The notes beneath the pieces are model-generated. The model saw nothing but the letters and a program-made list of their open reading frames with translations. It was not told the DNA's origin and searched no databases. From NCBI GenBank assembly GCA_004297495.1, contig SCTL01000113.1, positions 1 to 10,773 of the forward strand: a DNA stretch of 10,773 nt. The letters run 5' to 3'. Below are positions 6,545 through 10,773 of this stretch, piece by piece. The stretch's first letter is position 1. The number at the start of each line of letters is the position of its first letter. The DNA comes from Verrucomicrobiota bacterium (GTDB lineage: Bacteria > Verrucomicrobiota > Verrucomicrobiia > Limisphaerales > JADLHS01). The translations under genes and the position numbers were made by a program.

Positions 6545-7432
6545 ATGGTCCTGCCGTCTTTCATCCATCGCCCCCTGCTGCTCGGCGCGCTGATCTGGCT
6601 CGGCGCGCGAGTTCCTTCCGCTCTCGCGCATCCGGGCGTGGACGAACAAATCGCCCGGCTCACGGCGCTCATCGAAAAATCTCCCGCCGACGCCGAACTT
6701 CGACTGCAACGCGCCGAGCAGTTCCGGCTGCATGCCGAGTTCACCAACGCGCTCGCCGAGGTCGCCGTCGCTGCGAAGTTGAAACCCGGCTGGCCCGCGC
6801 CCGCGCTGACTCGCGCGCGGATTTTTTCCGACTCGGCGCGCTGGCCCGAAGCGCTGGCCGCGGCGGAAAGTTTTCTGGCCGCCACGCCTTCGCATCCCGA
6901 GGCGCTGATTCTGCGGGCGCGCAGTCTCGCCCGGCTGCAACGCGCGACCGAGGCGGTCGCAGATTATTCCGGCGCGCTGAAACTGATTCCGAAACCCGCG
7001 CCGGACTTGTTTCTCGAACGCGCGCGCACGCAGGCCGCACTCGGGCGATTCGCGGACGCGGTGGCCGGACTGGACGAAGGCCAGGCGCGGCTGGGCGAAT
7101 TGGTTTCGCTGCAACTGCCCGCCATCGAATACGAGCGCGCGCAGACAAAATTCGCGGCGGCGCTCGCCCGGGTGGACCGGTTGCTCGCGCACAGCAGCGT
7201 GAAGGAAACCTGGCTGGCATCGCGCGGCGAAATTCTGGAACAGGCGGGCCGGCTGACCGAAGCGCGCGAAACTTTTCAACGCGCGCTTGCCGGTCTCGCG
7301 GAATTTCCCGCCGCCCAGCGCGGGCGCGAAATGAACTCGGAACTGGAGCAGCGTCTCCGCGCCGGCCTCGCGCGCACGGAGCGGCGGCTCGCACTCGCAT
7401 CAACTCAGCCCACTGAAACTCATGCTCGCTAA
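6545..7432 (+). CDS. Exported tetratricopeptide-repeat protein
   Basis: A 295-residue protein starting with a signal peptide (residues 1-28, ending SALA before HPG) and followed by helix-turn-helix TPR-like units from about residue 33 to 255. Recognisable repeats include the helices around ELRLQRAEQFRLHAEFTNAL (51-70), PEALILRARSLARLQRATEA (118-137), PDLFLERARTQAALGRFADA (153-172) and TWLASRGEILEQAGRLTEAR (222-241), each with the small-residue spacing of TPR helices A and B. Such proteins act as scaffolds for protein-protein contacts; the partner is unknown. ATG 6545 is chosen because it gives the signal peptide; an upstream TTG at 6464 would add 27 residues and coincides with the candidate -35 box. 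The 3' end overlaps the phosphatase start by 11 bp, so the two are probably translated together. Confidence 0.88.
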   Translation: MVLPSFIHRPLLLGALIWLGARVPSALAHPGVDEQIARLTALIEKSPADAELRLQRAEQFRLHAEFTNALAEVAVAAKLKPGWPAPALTRARIFSDSARWPEALAAAESFLAATPSHPEALILRARSLARLQRATEAVADYSGALKLIPKPAPDLFLERARTQAALGRFADAVAGLDEGQARLGELVSLQLPAIEYERAQTKFAAALARVDRLLAHSSVKETWLASRGEILEQAGRLTEARETFQRALAGLAEFPAAQRGREMNSELEQRLRAGLARTERRLALASTQPTETHAR

Positions 7433-10400
7433 TTTCAGGCGGACGAAACGTCGGACCGAATCCCAGCTCTGGCGATGGCTGGCGCTGTTGGCATTTTGTT
7501 TTTTCAGCGCCGTCGGCGCGAGAGCCGCAGCCACGACCAACCTCCTGCTCACCATTACCGACGCGTGGCGTTACCAAACCAACAATCTCGATGGCGTGCC
7601 CGCCTGGAAAACGTTCGCCTATGATGACTCGGCGTGGTTCGGCCCAAGTAACGCCCTGCTCTATATCGAATCGGCCACATTGCCCGCGCCGAAGAATACT
7701 CCGCTGCCGCCCAAGTCCGGCGGCGGCCCGCTGAACACGTATTATTTCCGCACCACGTTTCAACTCACCAACGCGGCCTCGGTCACGTATCTCGTTTTGT
7801 CCAACCTGATTGATGACGGCGCGGTGTTTTATGTGAACGGCGCGGAAGTCAGCCGGGTGCGGATGCCGGCGGGCGCGATCAGTTATTCGACGTTCGCGAC
7901 TGACACGCCGAACACCACGACCGTCGGCGACGCGACGAATTACGAAACCGTTGTCATCAGCAGCGAACTGCTCACCAATCTGCTGGAGGGCACGAACGTG
8001 CTGGCCGCCGAGGTGCATCAAGTGAGCGCCACCAGTTCCGACGTGGTCTTCGGCTCGGCGGTCACAGCAGTCTGGCTCAATGATCCGTTCCTGTTCATCC
8101 CGGCGGGCGCGCTGTGGAAATACCACGACGACGGCACGGACCTCGGCACGAATTGGATTTCCCCCGCTTACAACGACAGCACCTGGGCCGCTGGCTTCGC
8201 TCAACTCGGTTTCGGCGACGGCGACGAAGCCACAGTGATCAACGGCGGCCCGTCCGGCGCGCGTTACATGACCACATATTTCCGCCGCGCGTTCACCGTG
8301 GCCGATCCGTCGCCGATTCAAGCGCTGGAATTCCGTCAGGTGCGCGACGACGGCACGGTCATTTACCTGAATGGCGTGGAACTCTTCCGCAGCAACATGG
8401 ACCCCGGCCCGGTGACTTTTTCCACCGCAGCCAGCACCTCGGTCACGGGCGCGGATGAAAGCGCGGTTTACACGAACCGGGTTTGGGTGGCGGGCCTGCT
8501 GACCGGCACGAACGTGATCGCGGTTGAATTGCATCAAATCAATCCCGACAGTTCCGATCTCAGTTTCGAGCTGGAAGTCAGCGGGCTGACCAACGCCGCC
8601 GTCAGTCTTTTGCGCGGACCGTATCTGCAACTGAGCACGCCCACAGCCATCTCGATCCGTTGGCGCACCGACCTCCCCTGCGCCAGCCGCGTCATTTACG
8701 GCACCAATCCCGCCGCGTTGAATCTGACCAACCTCGACACCGCCACCGTCACCGAGCACGAAGTCCGGCTCGCCGGCTTGACGCCGGACACGGTTTATTA
8801 TTACGCCATCGGCGCGGCCACTACGGTGCTTGAAGGACCCGGCCCGGGATTGAATTTCCTCACGCATCCCGCGCCTGGCTCGACGAAACCGATTCGCGTG
8901 TGGATCATCGGCGACGCGGGCACCGGCACGCCCGGCCAGATCGCCGTACGCGATGAATTCGAAAGTTGGAACGGCACCAACCGCGTGCACGCGTGGCTGC
9001 AACTCGGCGACAACGCCTACAACAGCGGCTTCGACAACGAATTTCAGGCGCGGTTCTTCAACATCTACACGAATGAATTCCGCCGCATCGTCACCTGGCC
9101 CACGCTCGGCAATCACGAGACGGATCAATCCTCCGCCTTCATTGACACCTACGCGCAGTTTCTGAATTTCACGCTGCCCACGGCGGGCGAGGCCGGCGGC
9201 GTGGCCAGCGGCACGGAACATTATTACTCGTTCGACTGCGGCCCGGCGCATTTCGTCTGTCTCGATTCGATGACCGCCGACCGCGCGACCAACGCCGCGA
9301 TGGCCACGTGGCTGCGCGCCGATCTCGCCGCCAACACCAACCGCTGGGTCATCGCCTACTGGCATCATCCGCCGTACTCGAAAGGCTCGCACGATTCGGA
9401 CTTCGACGGCCAGCTCGCCGAGATGCGCCAAAACTTTTTGCCGATCCTCGAAGCTGGCGGCGTGGACCTCGTCCTCTCCGGCCACAGTCACGCTTACGAA
9501 CGGAGCATGTTGATTGATGGCCATTACGATTCCTCGTGGACGTTCACGACGAACATGATTGTGCAACCCGGCGGCGGTCGCGACGGCGTCGGCTCGGGTG
9601 CGTACGCGAAACCCGAGCCTCACAGCGGCGGGCCGGTCGGACATCGCGGCGCGGTTTATGTCGTGGCGGGCAGTTCCGGCCAGACGAGCGGCGGCGACTT
9701 GAATCATCCTGCGATGTTCATTTCATTGAACCTGCTCGGCTCGATGGTGCTCGACATTTCCAGCAACCGGCTCGACGCAAAATTCCTGCGCGAAACCAAT
9801 TCCATTGACGATTGGTTCACGCTCGTGAAAACGAACTTCGCGCCCGTGGCCAGCAATCGCGTCTATGCCATCGCGGCTGACGCGCCCGCAAATCTCACGC
9901 TCACCGGCAACGACGCGAACCGCGACTCGTTCACCTTCTCGCAGTTTGCCGGCCCAACGAACGGTTTGATTTCCAATTTCAATCCCGTGACCGGCACGTT
10001 CACCTACACGCCCGCTCACGGCGCGCGAAGCGGCGACGCGCTCACCTTCACCGCCAGTGACAGTCAACTCACCGGCTCGCCCGGAGTCGCCGCCATCGTC
10101 ATTACGCCGCCGCTGGACGCGAACACGAACGGCCTGCCCGACGCTTGGGAAAGTTTTTACAGCGTCAGCGATCCTGCCGCCGATCCCGATGGCGATGGCG
10201 TGAGCAATTTGCAGGAATACTACGCCGGCACGAATCCCACGAACGCGCTCTCCTGGCTGCACATCACGCAACTCACCGGTGGCGGTGGCAGCTATCAACT
10301 CGTCTGGTCCGCCATCGGCGGCACGCGCTACCGCGTTCACTTCAGCGATGGCGACAGCAACGGCGGTTTCAATAGCGTGTTCACGCCCATCGTCCGGCCG

Positions 10401-10529
10401 GTCACGGCGGAAATGGACGGCGACCCCATCGGCGTGCCCGGCACGAGAAGTTTCACCGACGATTACACGCTCACCGGCGGCCCGCCCGCCCACGGCAATC
10501 GCTACTACCGCATCGAAGTCGTCCGCTGA
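7422..10529 (+). CDS. Large secreted purple-acid-phosphatase-like metallophosphoesterase, multidomain
   Basis: A 1035-residue exported enzyme. Order: signal peptide (about 1-37); two related beta-sandwich modules of Gal-binding-like appearance (about 40-220 and 225-388), sharing the pattern W..YDDSAW/YNDSTW, YYFR/TYFRR and DDG.V.Y.NG; a purple-acid-phosphatase N-terminal FnIII-like domain (about 395-480, RGPYLQLSTPTAISIRW). The catalytic domain follows (about 490-700) with metal ligands D498 (GDAG), D530 and Y533 (GDNAY), N564-H565 (GNHE), H648 (HHPPY) and H688/H690 (GHSHAYER). Then an Ig/cadherin-like module (about 806-897), Ca-binding Asp/Asn loops of thrombospondin-type-3 style (899-932, DPDGDG) and a C-terminal beta module (about 945-1035). 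The D..Y and GHxHxYER signatures are those of Fe/metal-dependent purple acid phosphatases, so hydrolysis of phosphomonoesters outside the cell is likely. No C-terminal sorting signal is seen. The start overlaps the TPR gene by 11 bp. Confidence 0.93.
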   Translation: MLANFRRTKRRTESQLWRWLALLAFCFFSAVGARAAATTNLLLTITDAWRYQTNNLDGVPAWKTFAYDDSAWFGPSNALLYIESATLPAPKNTPLPPKSGGGPLNTYYFRTTFQLTNAASVTYLVLSNLIDDGAVFYVNGAEVSRVRMPAGAISYSTFATDTPNTTTVGDATNYETVVISSELLTNLLEGTNVLAAEVHQVSATSSDVVFGSAVTAVWLNDPFLFIPAGALWKYHDDGTDLGTNWISPAYNDSTWAAGFAQLGFGDGDEATVINGGPSGARYMTTYFRRAFTVADPSPIQALEFRQVRDDGTVIYLNGVELFRSNMDPGPVTFSTAASTSVTGADESAVYTNRVWVAGLLTGTNVIAVELHQINPDSSDLSFELEVSGLTNAAVSLLRGPYLQLSTPTAISIRWRTDLPCASRVIYGTNPAALNLTNLDTATVTEHEVRLAGLTPDTVYYYAIGAATTVLEGPGPGLNFLTHPAPGSTKPIRVWIIGDAGTGTPGQIAVRDEFESWNGTNRVHAWLQLGDNAYNSGFDNEFQARFFNIYTNEFRRIVTWPTLGNHETDQSSAFIDTYAQFLNFTLPTAGEAGGVASGTEHYYSFDCGPAHFVCLDSMTADRATNAAMATWLRADLAANTNRWVIAYWHHPPYSKGSHDSDFDGQLAEMRQNFLPILEAGGVDLVLSGHSHAYERSMLIDGHYDSSWTFTTNMIVQPGGGRDGVGSGAYAKPEPHSGGPVGHRGAVYVVAGSSGQTSGGDLNHPAMFISLNLLGSMVLDISSNRLDAKFLRETNSIDDWFTLVKTNFAPVASNRVYAIAADAPANLTLTGNDANRDSFTFSQFAGPTNGLISNFNPVTGTFTYTPAHGARSGDALTFTASDSQLTGSPGVAAIVITPPLDANTNGLPDAWESFYSVSDPAADPDGDGVSNLQEYYAGTNPTNALSWLHITQLTGGGGSYQLVWSAIGGTRYRVHFSDGDSNGGFNSVFTPIVRPVTAEMDGDPIGVPGTRSFTDDYTLTGGPPAHGNRYYRIEVVR

Positions 10530-10583
10530 TTTTTGACGGTTGGAAATCCTTCGGCTTAGTTGGCTAAAAGAATTCGAAATCAT

Positions 10584-10645
10584 CCCCTCACCCCATCCCT
10601 CTCCCCATCGGATGGGGAGAGGGTGGCCGAAGGCCGGGTGAGGGG
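10584..10645. repeat. REP-like intergenic palindrome, possible terminator
   Basis: A 62-bp composite palindrome. The outer arms cccctcaccc (10584-10593) and gggtgagggg (10636-10645) are perfect complements. Inside is a perfect 13-bp inverted repeat (10597-10609 / 10611-10623) with a one-base centre, followed by the mini-hairpin ggccgaaggcc (10625-10635). The outer stem is followed by aaattttt (10646-10653), so it could act as an intrinsic terminator for the phosphatase transcript. The ccctcacccc...ggccgaaggccgggtgaggg pattern resembles REP-type repeats I know from several bacterial phyla; no RAYT transposase is in the window. Confidence 0.8.
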
Positions 10646-10650
10646 AAATT

Positions 10651-10668
10651 TTTCGTGTGTTTCGTGTG
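10651..10668. repeat. Two 9-bp direct repeats in the leader of the phosphorylase gene
   Basis: TTTCGTGTG occurs twice in tandem (10651-10659, 10660-10668), followed by a related decayed copy, ttctgtggt. It adjoins the REP-like palindrome and ends 23 bases before the ATG at 10692. The array, followed by GGTTAA, looks like part of an interspersed repeat rather than a regulatory site, but this is an impression from memory of similar sequences. Confidence 0.5.
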
Positions 10669-10691
10669 TTCTGTGGTTAAGAATCCCGCCC

Positions 10692-10773
10692 ATGTCAACA
10701 CATCGCATCGGCATCATCGGCGGCAGCGGGCTTTACAACATCGAAGGCTTCACCCATTTCTGGTTGGTGAAGC
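10692..10773 (+). CDS. mtnP: S-methyl-5'-thioadenosine phosphorylase-like protein, N-terminus only
   Basis: The first 27 codons of a gene running off the window. The peptide contains IGIIGGSGLYNIEGF (residues 6-20), the phosphate-binding N-terminal motif of the MTAP/PNP (nucleoside phosphorylase type 2) family. MTAP cleaves methylthioadenosine with phosphate to adenine and methylthioribose-1-phosphate, in the methionine and purine salvage pathway. The GGSGLY..EG form is more typical of MTAP than of purine nucleoside phosphorylase, but the substrate-specificity residues lie beyond the window end, so methylthioinosine or general purine phosphorylase remain possible. It follows the REP-like palindrome and has no clear ribosome-binding site. 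It is not obviously linked to the upstream phosphatase operon. Confidence 0.85.
   Translation, partial: MSTHRIGIIGGSGLYNIEGFTHFWLVK

Noticed and set aside
6391..7279. Minus-strand frames upstream of the ABC ATPase that might have been a permease partner
   Set aside because: No hydrophobic helices or permease motif; they lie antisense to the TPR gene.
6741..9707. A 988-codon open frame on the minus strand, antisense to the TPR and phosphatase genes
   Set aside because: The plus strand holds two proteins with clear signal peptides and full catalytic motifs. The antisense product is Arg/Gly/Val-rich without recognisable domains, as expected from a GC-rich gene read backwards.
9723..10583. A 286-codon minus-strand frame antisense to the phosphatase 3' end
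   Set aside because: Low-complexity Val/Ala/Gly/Arg composition, no motif, and full overlap with conserved C-terminal modules of the plus-strand enzyme.
1..10773. CRISPR array, prophage, transposase, toxin-antitoxin or defence system
   Set aside because: No spaced direct repeats, no integrase or transposase motifs and no defence-type domains were seen in any supported gene.

Overview
The window looks like a chromosomal segment of a GC-rich bacterium, most likely a member of Verrucomicrobiota (a Pedosphaera/Limisphaera-like lineage). This is an inference from three things: a prepilin-type protein of the kind very abundant in that phylum and in Planctomycetota, a long secreted phosphatase built from Gal-binding-like, Ig-like and Ca-binding modules, and several kinds of short interspersed repeats. 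Few starts have a recognisable Shine-Dalgarno sequence. Genes are dense on both strands, with no gap over 300 bp.

Layout. At 51-1923 (minus) a dihydroorotase (pyrC) is followed after a few bases by an exported thioredoxin-fold protein. A tRNA-Gly(UCC) with a good promoter lies on the plus strand at 2023-2096. At 2139-4509 (minus) are a prepilin-type N-cleavage protein and an exported type I phosphodiesterase/nucleotide-pyrophosphatase-like enzyme. At 4640-5101 (plus) is an unrecognised single-pass membrane protein. At 5139-6394 (minus) an OppF/DppF-type ABC ATPase overlaps (ATGA) a 61-residue membrane protein. At 6545-10529 (plus) a TPR protein overlaps a 1035-residue purple-acid-phosphatase-like exoenzyme. 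After a REP-like palindrome, the window ends in the first 27 codons of an S-methyl-5'-thioadenosine phosphorylase-like gene.

Functionally this is a mix of housekeeping (pyrimidine synthesis, tRNA, peptide import, purine/methylthioadenosine salvage) and exported functions (two unrelated phosphoesterases, a pseudopilin, a thioredoxin). The two exported phosphoesterases suggest phosphate scavenging or turnover of phosphorylated polymers, but no Pho-type regulatory site was recognised.

The most striking signal is a 96-bp palindromic element (perfect 25-bp arms, 46-nt loop) sitting in frame inside the ABC ATPase gene, between the Q-loop and the signature motif. It adds 32 residues without breaking the frame, and it is open in the corresponding frame on both strands. 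Its loop is five degenerate 7-bp units (consensus AACTCGG). A separate array of five 7-bp units (consensus AACTCTC) lies in frame in the dihydroorotase gene. Together they suggest a family of protein-tolerated interspersed repeats, comparable in concept to the Rickettsia palindromic elements.
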